Positions 28,231 to 36,137 of a stretch of DNA of 64,000 nt are shown here, in pieces; the stretch's first letter is position 1, and each line of letters opens with the position of its first letter. The notes beneath the pieces were generated by a model that saw only the letters and a program-made list of their open reading frames with translations, did no database searches and was not told where the DNA came from. A program made the translations under genes and the position numbers. This DNA is from Pseudoxanthomonas sp. z9 (GTDB lineage Bacteria; Pseudomonadota; Gammaproteobacteria; Xanthomonadales; Xanthomonadaceae): positions 124,001 to 188,000 of the forward strand of contig NZ_VFID01000007.1 in assembly GCF_006542425.1 (NCBI RefSeq). Reading direction: 5' to 3'.

Positions 28231-28240
28231 GGCTTATAAC
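28231..28240. promoter_or_regulatory. GGCTTATAAC motif in the cysB-cysG divergent region
   Basis: GGCTTAT is the complement of the ATAAGCC repeated before cysJ, and TATAAC could double as a -10 element. No other strong signal was found in this 181-base gap. It is a candidate CysB site, inferred from the shared motif. Confidence 0.35.
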
Positions 28241-28328
28241 CGCAAGGCATGTCCGATCCGGCGCAAGTTATTTCCTTGTGCCGCTGTGCCAAAGCTACGG
28301 TCATGAGCCTCGAACCAGATGCTCCGCC

Positions 28329-29774
28329 GTGGCCACCCTGTTCCCTCTTTTCGTCGATCTGCATGACCGTCTGGTGCTGGTGGTGGGGGGCGGCGAGGTC
28401 GCCGAGCGCAAGGTGCAGGCGTTGCGCGAAGCCGGCGCCCGCATCCACGTGCAGGCACCCGCGCTGACCCCGGCCCTGCAGTTGCTGGCCGACACCGGCC
28501 TGATCGGCTGGGATCCCGGCACGTTCCGCGCCGGGGCACTCGACGGCGTCTGGCTGGTCATCGCCGCCACCGACGACGCGACGGTCAACCGCGCCGTCGC
28601 CGATGCCGCCAGCCGCCGCCGGGTGTTCGCCAACGTGGTCGACGACGCGGTGCTGTCCAGCTTCCACGTGCCGGCCGTGGTCCGCCGCGGCGATCTGCAG
28701 GTCGCGGTGTCCAGCGGGGGCGGCGCGCCGATGGTGGCCCGCCACCTGCGCCGCCAGTTGGAAACCTGGCTGGATGATTCCTGGGGCGCGCTGACCGCGC
28801 TGCTGGCGCGCGAACGCGGCCGCATCCGCGCGCGCTTCCCGGAAACCGGCGCGCGTCGCCGTTTCTTCGAACGCCTGTTGGCAGGCCCGTTGCCGCGGCT
28901 GCTGCGGCAGCGGCGGACGGAGCAGGCCGAACGCGCGCTAGCCGACGCCCTGGCGGCGCCTGTTTCGCCGCCGCGGGGTTCGGTGGTCCTGGTCGGCGCG
29001 GGTCCGGGCGATCCCGGCCTGCTGACCCTCAACGGCCTGCGCGCGCTCAACGAGGCCGACGTGATCCTGCACGACCGCCTGGTCAGCGATGAAGTGCTGC
29101 AGCTGGCACGCCGCGACGCCCTGCGGGTGGAGGTCGGCAAATCGGCGCAGGGCCACAGCGTGCGCCAGGAAAGCATCCATGCGTTGATGCTCGAACATGC
29201 ACTGGCCGGCCGCCGGGTGGTGCGGCTGAAGGGTGGCGACCCGTTCGTGTTCGGCCGCGGCGGCGAGGAACTGGAGTTCCTGCGCGGGCACCGGATTCCC
29301 TACGAGGTCGTCCCGGGCATCACCGCGGCGGTGGCCTGCGCGGCCTACGCCGGCGTCCCGCTCACCCACCGGGACCACGCCCAGTCGGTGCGGCTGGTGA
29401 CCGCCCACTGCCGGGACTCGCTGGATACCCTCGACTGGGCCGCGCTGGCGCGGGGCCGGCAGACCCTGGCGTTCTACATGGGCGTGGCCGGGCTGGAAAC
29501 CGTGCAGGCGCGACTTTCCGCCGAAGGGTGTCCGGACCGGACGCCATTCGCGTTGATTGAAAGTGGGTCGCGTGCCGAACAGCGCGTGATCACCGGCCGC
29601 CTGGACGGGCTGGCGCGGACCGCACGCCATCACCAGGTGCGGTCACCCGCCCTGCTCGTCCTCGGCGAGGTCGCCGGCCTGGCCGATGCCCTGCACTGGT
29701 TCGGACCCGCGCCGTTGGCCGCGCCACCACATCCCGATGACCTGGCGACGGCCACACTCCCGCACGCCGCCTGA
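28329..29774 (+). CDS. cysG: Siroheme synthase CysG (uroporphyrinogen methyltransferase/precorrin-2 dehydrogenase/ferrochelatase)
   Basis: A trifunctional enzyme of 481 residues that makes siroheme, the cofactor of CysI, from uroporphyrinogen III. The N-terminal dehydrogenase/chelatase module has the NAD-binding [21 protein letters not shown] (about 17-37), [15 protein letters not shown] and [14 protein letters not shown]. The C-terminal SAM methyltransferase has [36 protein letters not shown] and [24 protein letters not shown] placed the start at GTG 28329, where homology begins ([10 protein letters not shown]); a GTG at 28278 is an alternative. It is 25 bases from cysK, forming a cysG-cysK unit. 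Confidence 0.95.
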   Translation: MATLFPLFVDLHDRLVLVVGGGEVAERKVQALREAGARIHVQAPALTPALQLLADTGLIGWDPGTFRAGALDGVWLVIAATDDATVNRAVADAASRRRVFANVVDDAVLSSFHVPAVVRRGDLQVAVSSGGGAPMVARHLRRQLETWLDDSWGALTALLARERGRIRARFPETGARRRFFERLLAGPLPRLLRQRRTEQAERALADALAAPVSPPRGSVVLVGAGPGDPGLLTLNGLRALNEADVILHDRLVSDEVLQLARRDALRVEVGKSAQGHSVRQESIHALMLEHALAGRRVVRLKGGDPFVFGRGGEELEFLRGHRIPYEVVPGITAAVACAAYAGVPLTHRDHAQSVRLVTAHCRDSLDTLDWAALARGRQTLAFYMGVAGLETVQARLSAEGCPDRTPFALIESGSRAEQRVITGRLDGLARTARHHQVRSPALLVLGEVAGLADALHWFGPAPLAAPPHPDDLATATLPHAA

Positions 29775-29799
29775 CTTCCCTTCTCCAGGAGATTCCCTC

Positions 29800-30759
29800 A
29801 TGCCCATCCATGACAGCATCCTCGACACCATCGGCCGCACGCCGGTGGTCAAACTCCACCGCGTCGCGCCTTCGCACGTCGAGCTGTACGCCAAGGTGGA
29901 GTCGTTCAATCCCGGCGGTTCGGTCAAGGATCGCCTGGCGCTGGCGATCGTCCTGGATGCCGAGGCCAAGGGCCTGCTCAAACCGGGCGACACGATCGTC
30001 GAAGCCACCTCCGGCAACACCGGCGTGGCATTGGCGATGGTCGCCGCCGCACGCGGCTACAAGTTCGTCGCCACGATGGCCGAGACCTTCTCCATCGAGC
30101 GCCGCAAGCTGATGCGCGCCTATGGCGCCAAGGTCATCCTGACCCCCGCCGCCGAACGCGGCAGCGGCATGGTGCGCCGGGCCGAGGAACTGGCGAAGAA
30201 GCACGGCTGGTTCCTCGCCCGCCAGTTCGCCAATCCGGCCAATCCCGCCTACCACCGCCAGACCACCGCGGCGGAAATCCTGCGCGATTTCGCTGGCCGC
30301 CGGCTGGATCATTTCGTCACCGGCTGGGGCACCGGCGGCACCCTCACCGGCGTGGGCGAAGTGTTGCGGGTGGCCCGTCCGGAAGTGCGCATCACCGCCT
30401 CCGAGCCGGCCGGCGCGTCGCTGCTGCAGGGCAAGGAATGGGCACCGCACAAGATCCAGGGCTGGACCCCGGATTTCGTGCCTGAAGTGCTCAACCGCGA
30501 AGTGTTCGACGAACTGCTGACGGTGGACGATGCCAGCGCCATCGCCACCTCGCGGCGGCTGGCCGCCGAGGAAGGCATCTTCGTTGGCATCTCCGCCGGC
30601 GCCACCGTCGCCGCCGCCTTGCAGGTGGCGGAAAAGGCCAGCGAAGGTTCGGTCATCCTGGCGGTGCTGCCGGATACCGGCGAACGCTACTTCTCCACCC
30701 CGCTGTTCGAGGGCGTCAACGAAGGCTCCGACGACGAGTGGCTGGCTTCGCTGGGCTGA
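29800..30759 (+). CDS. cysK: Cysteine synthase A (O-acetylserine sulfhydrylase)
   Basis: A PLP enzyme of 319 residues that joins sulfide and O-acetylserine into cysteine, the last step of the pathway encoded around it. The PLP lysine is Lys43 in NPGGSVKDRLA, the substrate loop TSGNTG is at 70-75, and the phosphate-binding GTGGTLTG lies near 180. The LLQGKEWAPHKIQG segment and the C-terminal GISAGATVAAAL are CysK-like; CysM is the alternative. The ATG follows AGGAGA seven bases upstream. An imperfect hairpin without a U-run lies at 30777-30801; otherwise the 237 bases downstream show no gene. Confidence 0.94.
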   Translation: MPIHDSILDTIGRTPVVKLHRVAPSHVELYAKVESFNPGGSVKDRLALAIVLDAEAKGLLKPGDTIVEATSGNTGVALAMVAAARGYKFVATMAETFSIERRKLMRAYGAKVILTPAAERGSGMVRRAEELAKKHGWFLARQFANPANPAYHRQTTAAEILRDFAGRRLDHFVTGWGTGGTLTGVGEVLRVARPEVRITASEPAGASLLQGKEWAPHKIQGWTPDFVPEVLNREVFDELLTVDDASAIATSRRLAAEEGIFVGISAGATVAAALQVAEKASEGSVILAVLPDTGERYFSTPLFEGVNEGSDDEWLASLG

Positions 30760-30996
30760 GCCGGCGTTGAGGCGGCGGCGATCCGGGCACGGATCGTCGC
30801 CGGTGCGTGTCCCGGTACGTCTCGTATCCACGTCCGTGACGTCGTCGACGCCGAACGGCGTCCCATGCAGGCATCCGTCGCGAACGACGGCACATGCCAG
30901 GCTCCCGTCCCGGCCGATACCGTTACGACGCCGCCGGTTGCGGCGGATTCGGGCGCGTTGCTAGGCTCGGCATGGTCCATCGCCCTGGAGTCCGCC

Positions 30997-32031
30997 ATGA
31001 AGCTGGCCGGTTCGCTGCTGCTGTCGTCGCTGCTCCTCTTCTCCGGCATCGCGGCTGCCGCGCAGTCCTCGCCGCCAACGCCACCGGCAAGCTACTTCGA
31101 CAACACCGGCCGCGACGACGTGCTGTCCGGCGGTGCGCGCATGATTCCGATCCATACACCCGCCGGCGACTTCAAGGTCTGGACCAAGCGGGTCGGCAAC
31201 AATCCGGGCATCAAGCTGCTCCTGCTGCATGGCGGTCCAGGCGCCACCCACGAGTACTTCGAGGCCTTCGACAGCTTCCTGCCGGCCGCCGGCATCGAGT
31301 ACTACTACTACGACCAGCTCGGTTCGGCCTATAGCGATCAACCCGATGACCCGCGCCTGCTGGACACCGCGCGTTTCGTCGAGGAAGTGGAGCAGGTCCG
31401 CCAGGCGCTCAAGCTGGACGGGAGCAACTTCTATCTGCTCGGGCATTCCTGGGGTGGCATCCTGGCGATGGAATACGCCCTCAAGTATCCGCAGCATCTC
31501 AAGGGCCTGATCATCTCCAACATGATGTCCAGCATTCCCGCGTACAACGACTACGCGCACAAGGTGCTGGAACCGAAGATGGATCCCGCCGCACTGGCCG
31601 AGATCAAGCAACTGGAGAAGGACAAGCGCTTCGACGATCCACGCTACATGGAACTGCTGCTGCCGCACTACGAAGCGCACGTCCTGCGCATGCCGGCCGC
31701 GCAGTGGCCGGAACCGGTCAACCGCTCATTCGCCCACATCAACAAGAAGGTCTACGTACCGATGCAGGGTCCGAGCGAACTGGGTGCCAGCGGCATCCTC
31801 GCCGACTGGGACCGGACCGCCGACCTGGGGAAGATCCCCGTACCCACCCTCGTCATCGGCGCCCGCCACGACACCATGGACCCGGCCTACATGGAGATGA
31901 TGAGCAAACGCCTGCCGAAAGGCCGCTACCTGTTCTGCCCGGAAGGCAGCCACATGGCGATGTACGACGACCAGGGCACCTATGTGAACGGGCTGATCGA
32001 TTTCCTGCGCGATACCGACGCGGGCCGTTGA
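30997..32031 (+). CDS. Secreted alpha/beta hydrolase, proline iminopeptidase (S33) family
   Basis: A 344-residue exported hydrolase. The signal peptide MKLAGSLLLSSLLLFSGIAAAA is followed by an alpha/beta fold with the oxyanion strand LLLLHGGPGATHEYF (75-89), the nucleophile elbow LLGHSWGGILA (Ser151), the acid in GARHDTMDPAYM and the His in PEGSHMAMYDD. The HGGPG motif and cap region (PAYNDYAHKVLEPKMDP) are typical of proline iminopeptidases and related amide hydrolases. These usually act on small peptides with N-terminal proline; here the location would be periplasmic or extracellular. The 236 upstream bases show nothing recognisable. Confidence 0.87.
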   Translation: MKLAGSLLLSSLLLFSGIAAAAQSSPPTPPASYFDNTGRDDVLSGGARMIPIHTPAGDFKVWTKRVGNNPGIKLLLLHGGPGATHEYFEAFDSFLPAAGIEYYYYDQLGSAYSDQPDDPRLLDTARFVEEVEQVRQALKLDGSNFYLLGHSWGGILAMEYALKYPQHLKGLIISNMMSSIPAYNDYAHKVLEPKMDPAALAEIKQLEKDKRFDDPRYMELLLPHYEAHVLRMPAAQWPEPVNRSFAHINKKVYVPMQGPSELGASGILADWDRTADLGKIPVPTLVIGARHDTMDPAYMEMMSKRLPKGRYLFCPEGSHMAMYDDQGTYVNGLIDFLRDTDAGR

Positions 32032-32046
32032 TCCGAAACGTCTTTT

Positions 32047-32115
32047 TGTAGGAGCGACGTGAGTCGCGACCTCGTCCAATGCAGGCGTGCGGTCGCGACT
32101 CACGTCGCTCCTACA
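32047..32115. repeat. TGTAGGAGCGACG palindromic repeat, copy left of the VOC gene
   Basis: TGTAGGAGCGACGTGAGTCG and its complement at the right end form a long hairpin with centre CTCGTCCAATG. It separates the convergent S33 hydrolase and VOC genes. Almost the same sequence, including the centre, recurs at 32581-32649. Confidence 0.87.
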
Positions 32116-32127
32116 AAAGCGGGGCAG

Positions 32128-32514
32128 TCAATCCTCGTACAACTCCAGCGGCAAATCGTCCGGATCCGCGAAGAAGGTGAACCGCCGTTCGGTGAACTCG
32201 TCCACCCGGATCGGTTCCACCGCCACGCCATGCGCTTGCAGATGGGCGACGGCGGCATCCAGGTCCGATACCCGCAGCGCCAGGTGGCGCAGGCCGCAGG
32301 CCTCGGGGCGCGAGGCCCGCGCTGGCGGCGAGGGAAACGAAAACAATTCGATCTGGGTGCGTTCGTCCACCCGCAGGTCCAGCTTCCAGGAGTCGCGCGC
32401 CTCGCGGTAGTGTTCCGCGATCACGTCCAGTCCCAGCACCTCGACATAGAAACGCCGCGAACGCGCATAGTCCGAGGCGATGATGGCGACATGGTGGATG
32501 CCGAGCAGTTTCAT
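32128..32514 (-). CDS. VOC-family metalloprotein, YaeR/glyoxalase I-like
   Basis: A 128-residue single-domain vicinal-oxygen-chelate protein closely resembling E. coli YaeR: HHVAIIASDYARSRRFY near the N terminus, YREARDSWKLDL, IELFSFPSPPARASRPEACG and the C-terminal FTFFADPDDLPLELYED. The His of LLGIHHVAII, the Glu of IELFSF, the His of GLRHLAL and the Glu of PLELYE supply a conserved metal site. Relatives are annotated as glyoxalase I-like, but the true substrate is unproven. ATG 32514 was chosen because longer starts run into repeat sequence. The gene is bracketed by two near-identical repeats. Confidence 0.88.
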   Translation of the reverse strand: MKLLGIHHVAIIASDYARSRRFYVEVLGLDVIAEHYREARDSWKLDLRVDERTQIELFSFPSPPARASRPEACGLRHLALRVSDLDAAVAHLQAHGVAVEPIRVDEFTERRFTFFADPDDLPLELYED

Positions 32515-32538
32515 GGATATCATTCTATCCCTGCATCC

Positions 32539-32649
32539 TGTAGGAGCGGCATGAGTCGCGACCGCTCGCCGCAATCGCGATGTGGGAGCGATGCAAGTCG
32601 CGACCTCGTCCAATGGCAGCATGCGGTCGCGACTCACGTCGCTCCTACA
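32539..32649. repeat. Compound TGTAGGAGCG repeat, right of the VOC gene
   Basis: One half-unit (TGTAGGAGCGGCATGAGTCG, 32539-32558) is followed by a full palindromic unit 32581-32649 (TGTGGGAGCGATGCAAGTCG ... CGTCGCTCCTACA) with the same CTCGTCCAATG centre as the copy at 32047. It lies between the emrB stop and the VOC start on the same strand. Confidence 0.87.
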
Positions 32650-32664
32650 ATGAGGTGATGCCCG

Positions 32665-34209
32665 CTAATGTGCCGCCGCCGCATCCGCGCCCGCGGATCC
32701 GCCTGTCGGATGCTTGCCGCTCTGCATCAGCAGCACCAGCGGCATGGACACCAGGGTCAGCAGCATCATCAGCTTGAAGTCATTGAGATAGCCGATCGCC
32801 GCGGATTGCCGCATCACCTCGGCGTTGAGCAGCGCCGCGCCGGTGACGGTGTCCGGATTCCACATCGGCGGCAACAGGGTGGTCTCGGCGCCGAACGCCG
32901 GAATCCGTGCGCCGATCTCGGCGTGGTTGATCTGTCCGGCGCGCGAGAGCAGCGTCATCACCACCGAGATGCCCACCGACGAACCGATGTTGCGGACCAG
33001 GCTGAACAAGCCGGCCGCCTCGGTGCGCTGGTGCGGTTCCAGCGTCGCGTAGGCGACCGTGGAAATCGGCACGAACACCAGTCCCAGACCCAGACCCTGG
33101 ATCACGCCGAGCCAGACGATCGACGACATCGACGCGGTCGGACCGAACTGGGTCATCCCGTACAACGACATCACCATCAGGCCCATGCCGACCAGGATCG
33201 GACCGCGCGCGTCCACCCGCCCCAGCAGGCGTCCGACCACCATCATGCTCAGCATGGTGCCGACGCCCCGTGGCGCCAGCACCAGGCCGATGGTCAGCAC
33301 CGGGTAGTTCATCAGCGTGCTCAGGTACGGCGGCAACAGCGCAAGCGTGGCGAACAGCACGATGCCGACGATGAAGATCAGCGCGCAGCCGACCGCGAAG
33401 TTGGCATTCTTCAGCAGGCCGAGATCCAGCAGCGAATGTTCGCGATGGCGCCACCACCACAAGGCATAGGTATACAACGCGAGGAACGCAAGCGCCGCCT
33501 CGATCTGGATTTCCAGGCTGCCGAACCAGTCCTCGCCCTGCCCGCGATCCAGGAACAGCTGCAGCGCACCGATGCCCAGTGCCAGCAGCCCCAGGCCGAT
33601 GCCATCCAGCGGGCGCTCGTGCGGCTGATCCTTCTTCACGCTGGCCAGGATGCCGATGAGCGCGAGGATGCCGATCGGCAGGTTGATCAGGAATACCCAG
33701 TGCCAGCTGTAGTTCTGGGTCAGGAAGCCACCCAGCGGCGGACCGAGGATGGGGCCGACCATGATGCCCATGCCCCACATCGCCATCGCCGCCCCATGCT
33801 TTTCCTTGGGGAAGGCATCCAGCAGCAGCGACTGCGAAATCGGTACCAGCGAGGCGCCGAACACGCCTTGCAGCACCCGGTAGAACACCATTTCACCGAT
33901 GCCGGTGGCGATGCCGCACAACAGCGAGGCGACGGTGAATCCGCCCACCGCGATGATCAGCAGGCGCCGGCGTCCCAACCGCCCGGCCAACCAGCCGGTG
34001 ACGGGAGTCAGGATCGCGGCAGCCACGATGTAGCTGGTCAGCACCCATGAGACCTGGTCCTGGGTGGCCGAGAGCGAACCCTGCATGTCCGGCAGCGCGA
34101 CATTGGCGATGGTGGTGTCCAGCGCCTGCATCAGCGTCGCCAGCATCACCGACACCACCAGCAGGGTGCGGTTGCCGTTCGCGTTGTCGTTCTTCAATCG
34201 GCTGATCAT
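32665..34209 (-). CDS. emrB: DHA2-family MFS multidrug transporter (EmrB/QacA type)
   Basis: A 514-residue, 14-span proton-driven drug exporter in the inner membrane. Family motifs are LDTTIANVALPDMQGSL in TM1 (motif D1), the loop GWLAGRLGRRRLLI (motif A) and GPILGPPLGGFLTQNYSWHWVFLINLPIG (motif C region). With the HlyD-type EmrA adaptor and an outer-membrane channel it would move hydrophobic toxins out of the cell. It follows emrA by 155 bases, a gap filled by a repeat element. The regulator gene upstream is MarR type, so marR-emrA-emrB is the likely unit. Confidence 0.92.
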   Translation of the reverse strand: MISRLKNDNANGNRTLLVVSVMLATLMQALDTTIANVALPDMQGSLSATQDQVSWVLTSYIVAAAILTPVTGWLAGRLGRRRLLIIAVGGFTVASLLCGIATGIGEMVFYRVLQGVFGASLVPISQSLLLDAFPKEKHGAAMAMWGMGIMVGPILGPPLGGFLTQNYSWHWVFLINLPIGILALIGILASVKKDQPHERPLDGIGLGLLALGIGALQLFLDRGQGEDWFGSLEIQIEAALAFLALYTYALWWWRHREHSLLDLGLLKNANFAVGCALIFIVGIVLFATLALLPPYLSTLMNYPVLTIGLVLAPRGVGTMLSMMVVGRLLGRVDARGPILVGMGLMVMSLYGMTQFGPTASMSSIVWLGVIQGLGLGLVFVPISTVAYATLEPHQRTEAAGLFSLVRNIGSSVGISVVMTLLSRAGQINHAEIGARIPAFGAETTLLPPMWNPDTVTGAALLNAEVMRQSAAIGYLNDFKLMMLLTLVSMPLVLLMQSGKHPTGGSAGADAAAAH

Positions 34210-34268
34210 GGCGTCATCGGCCTGGCACGGGGCAGCGCGCGCACGCGCCGCGCCACGGAGAATCAGAG

Positions 34269-34346
34269 GTCATCCCGGAGCGCCGCGGAACCCTTCGCGA
34301 CTCCACCACAGCGCCGCTATGCGGTCCGCAGACGCCCGGAATGACG
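34269..34346. repeat. GTCATCCCGG ... CCCGGAATGACG repeat between emrA and emrB
   Basis: The arms GGTCATCCCGG and CCGGAATGACGG resemble the element at 6438-6535. It takes half of the emrA-emrB gap and may reduce read-through or protect the upstream mRNA. Confidence 0.6.
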
Positions 34347-34364
34347 GTAACAAGACAAATCGTT

Positions 34365-35465
34365 TCAGCGCGCCGCCGTGGCCTTGCCGGCATGGCCGCC
34401 GCCGTCGGGATCGCGCAGGTCGACCTCCACGTCGGCGCTCATGCCGGCGCGCAGTTGCGGGGCGTCCTTGCGATCGGCGCCGTCGATTTCGAGGCGCACC
34501 GGAATGCGCTGCACGATCTTGACCCAGTTGCCGGTGGCGTTCTGCGGCGGCAGCACGCTGAACTCGGCGCCGGACGCCGGCGCGATCGAGGCAACATGTG
34601 CCTTCCACTTCACGCCCGGATAGGTATCCACCTCGACGGTCGCCGGCTGGCCCACGTGCATCCGGGTCAATTCGGTTTCCTTGAAGTTGGCTTCCACCCA
34701 GATCGGGTTGGTGGCGACCAGCGGCATCGCGGTCTGGCCGACATTGATGTATTCACCCACCTGCAGGTCGTGCAGGCCGATGATGCCGTCGACCGGTGCG
34801 CGCACCTCGGCGTGTGCCAGATCCAGTTTGGCCTTGGCCAGCATCGCCATCGCACCGCGGTAGCCCGGCAGGTCCTGCAGCGGGGTATGCGAATCGCCGC
34901 TCAGCGCCGCGTTGGCTTCGGATTCGGATGCGATGGCGTCGGCCAGATCGGTCTTCGCTTCCGCCACCGCGTGGCGCGCATCGTCGAGCATCTTGCGCGA
35001 AACCAGCTGCTGGCCGGCGAGTTGCTGCATGCGCGCGAGGTCGCGCTGCGCCCAGGCCAGGGTTTCACGCTTGGCCACCACCGAGGTGCCGGCACCAGTC
35101 ACCTTGGCGCGGCTCGCGCTGGTGGTGTTGGCGACATAGGCCAGGGTCGCCTCGTTCTGCGCCAGCGCGATCTGCAGCGGTTCGGGGTCGATGCGGAACA
35201 GCAGGTCGCCCTTCTTCACCGCCTGGTTCTGGCTGACCGCCACTTCCACCACCCGGCCGCCGACCTGCGGCGCGATGAGGATGCGTTCGGCCTTGATGTA
35301 GGCGTTGTCGGTGCCAACCTGGCGGTTGGACACCACCCATTCCCAGGCAAAGAAACCGATGACCGCCGCCGGGGCGGCGATCCATAGCCAGACCGGCACG
35401 CGCCGGCGCCTGGGAGATGCGGGAGTGGCCGCCTGTTCGGCGGCGGCATTGATCTTGGTGGTCAT
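34365..35465 (-). CDS. emrA: EmrA-type membrane fusion protein (HlyD family)
   Basis: A 366-residue adaptor. A short basic cytoplasmic tail and one membrane span (VPVWLWIAAPAAVIGFFAWEW, about 23-43) anchor it. Then come the first lipoyl half (DNAYIKAERILIAPQVGGRV), a long alpha-hairpin coiled coil (about 95-195), the second lipoyl half (AEVRAPVDGIIGLHDLQVGEYI) and a beta-barrel (NPIWVEANFKETELTRMHVGQPATVEVD). It connects EmrB to an outer-membrane channel. ATG 35465 is 11 bases after the marR stop, so the two genes are co-transcribed. Confidence 0.93.
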   Translation of the reverse strand: MTTKINAAAEQAATPASPRRRRVPVWLWIAAPAAVIGFFAWEWVVSNRQVGTDNAYIKAERILIAPQVGGRVVEVAVSQNQAVKKGDLLFRIDPEPLQIALAQNEATLAYVANTTSASRAKVTGAGTSVVAKRETLAWAQRDLARMQQLAGQQLVSRKMLDDARHAVAEAKTDLADAIASESEANAALSGDSHTPLQDLPGYRGAMAMLAKAKLDLAHAEVRAPVDGIIGLHDLQVGEYINVGQTAMPLVATNPIWVEANFKETELTRMHVGQPATVEVDTYPGVKWKAHVASIAPASGAEFSVLPPQNATGNWVKIVQRIPVRLEIDGADRKDAPQLRAGMSADVEVDLRDPDGGGHAGKATAAR

Positions 35466-35475
35466 GGTGGTGGGG

Positions 35476-35949
35476 TCAGGACTTGCGCAGGGAGGACTCG
35501 CCGCGGCTGGCGCGGTCGAGCTGGGAAAGGGTTTCGCGGATCTGGGACAACACCTGCAGGGTGGTCTGCAGTTCATCGGGCGCGACTTCGGCCAGACTGT
35601 CCTCACGCAGGCCGGTGGCCACGTCCTCGATCCGATCCATCAGTTCGTTCGACTGCGGCGACAAGTGCAGCCGCCAGCAACGGCGATCGTTGGGATCGTT
35701 GCGGCGCTCGACGAAGCCGGCCTTCTGCAGCCGGTCGACCACCCGGCCGACCGCGATCGGCTCCATGTCCATCACGTCGGCCAGCGCCGCCTGGGTCAGG
35801 CCTTCGTTCTGGTGGATGCGCTTGAGCGCGCGCCACTGCACCCGGGTCAGGCCCAGATGCGCGGCACGCCGATCGAACACCCGCCCATACAGACGGCTGA
35901 GGTCGGCAATCAGGTAGCCGAGGGAAGCGGGATTACAGGACTCGCTCAT
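35476..35949 (-). CDS. MarR-family repressor of the emrAB operon
   Basis: A 157-residue winged-helix regulator: dimerisation helices at both ends, a recognition helix in LTQAALADVMDMEPIAVGRVVDRLQKAGFVERR and the wing DPNDRRCWRLHLSP with the family DxRxxxLxLT-like pattern. Such proteins repress efflux genes and release DNA on binding a phenolic or hydrophobic ligand. It is the first gene of marR-emrA-emrB, and a near-palindrome twelve bases before the start codon is the obvious autoregulatory operator. Confidence 0.92.
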   Translation of the reverse strand: MSESCNPASLGYLIADLSRLYGRVFDRRAAHLGLTRVQWRALKRIHQNEGLTQAALADVMDMEPIAVGRVVDRLQKAGFVERRNDPNDRRCWRLHLSPQSNELMDRIEDVATGLREDSLAEVAPDELQTTLQVLSQIRETLSQLDRASRGESSLRKS

Positions 35950-35960
35950 GGCTGCCTATG

Positions 35961-35984
35961 ATATAGCTGCCTAGGCAACAATAT
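35961..35984. promoter_or_regulatory. Near-palindromic candidate MarR operator
   Basis: The core TGCCTAGGCA (35968-35977) is a perfect palindrome and the symmetry extends into ATATAG ... CAATAT flanks. A half-like GCTGCCTA lies 15 bases away next to the start codon. The region is AT-rich and must hold the marR promoter, so binding would block transcription. Confidence 0.6.
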
Positions 35985-36062
35985 AGAGGGATGGCAGTTT
36001 TCTTGAACGGGCGTTCAGTTTGGAGCGCCCTCGCCGTCCGGCGATAGCCGGGGAGGGAAAAG

Positions 36063-36091
36063 CAAAACGCCGGCTCGTGGCCGGCGTTTTG
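36063..36091. terminator. Intrinsic terminator after fba
   Basis: Stem AAAACGCCGG ... CCGGCGTTTT with a seven-base loop, T-rich in both directions. It lies 46 bases after the fba stop and separates fba from the marR promoter. Confidence 0.85.
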
Positions 36092-36137
36092 GACTTTCTG
36101 GACTCTCGTTTCGCCGAACAAGCTCGGCGCTACGGGC

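Noticed and set aside
30760-30996. A small gene between cysK and the S33 hydrolase (frame open from 30865)
   Set aside because: The stretch is the upstream extension of the hydrolase frame, has no conserved pattern, and the hydrolase signal peptide begins at 30997.
32047-32649. CRISPR array
   Set aside because: Repeats are palindromic units of a dispersed family with only two or three copies and a gene between them; there are no regular unique spacers.
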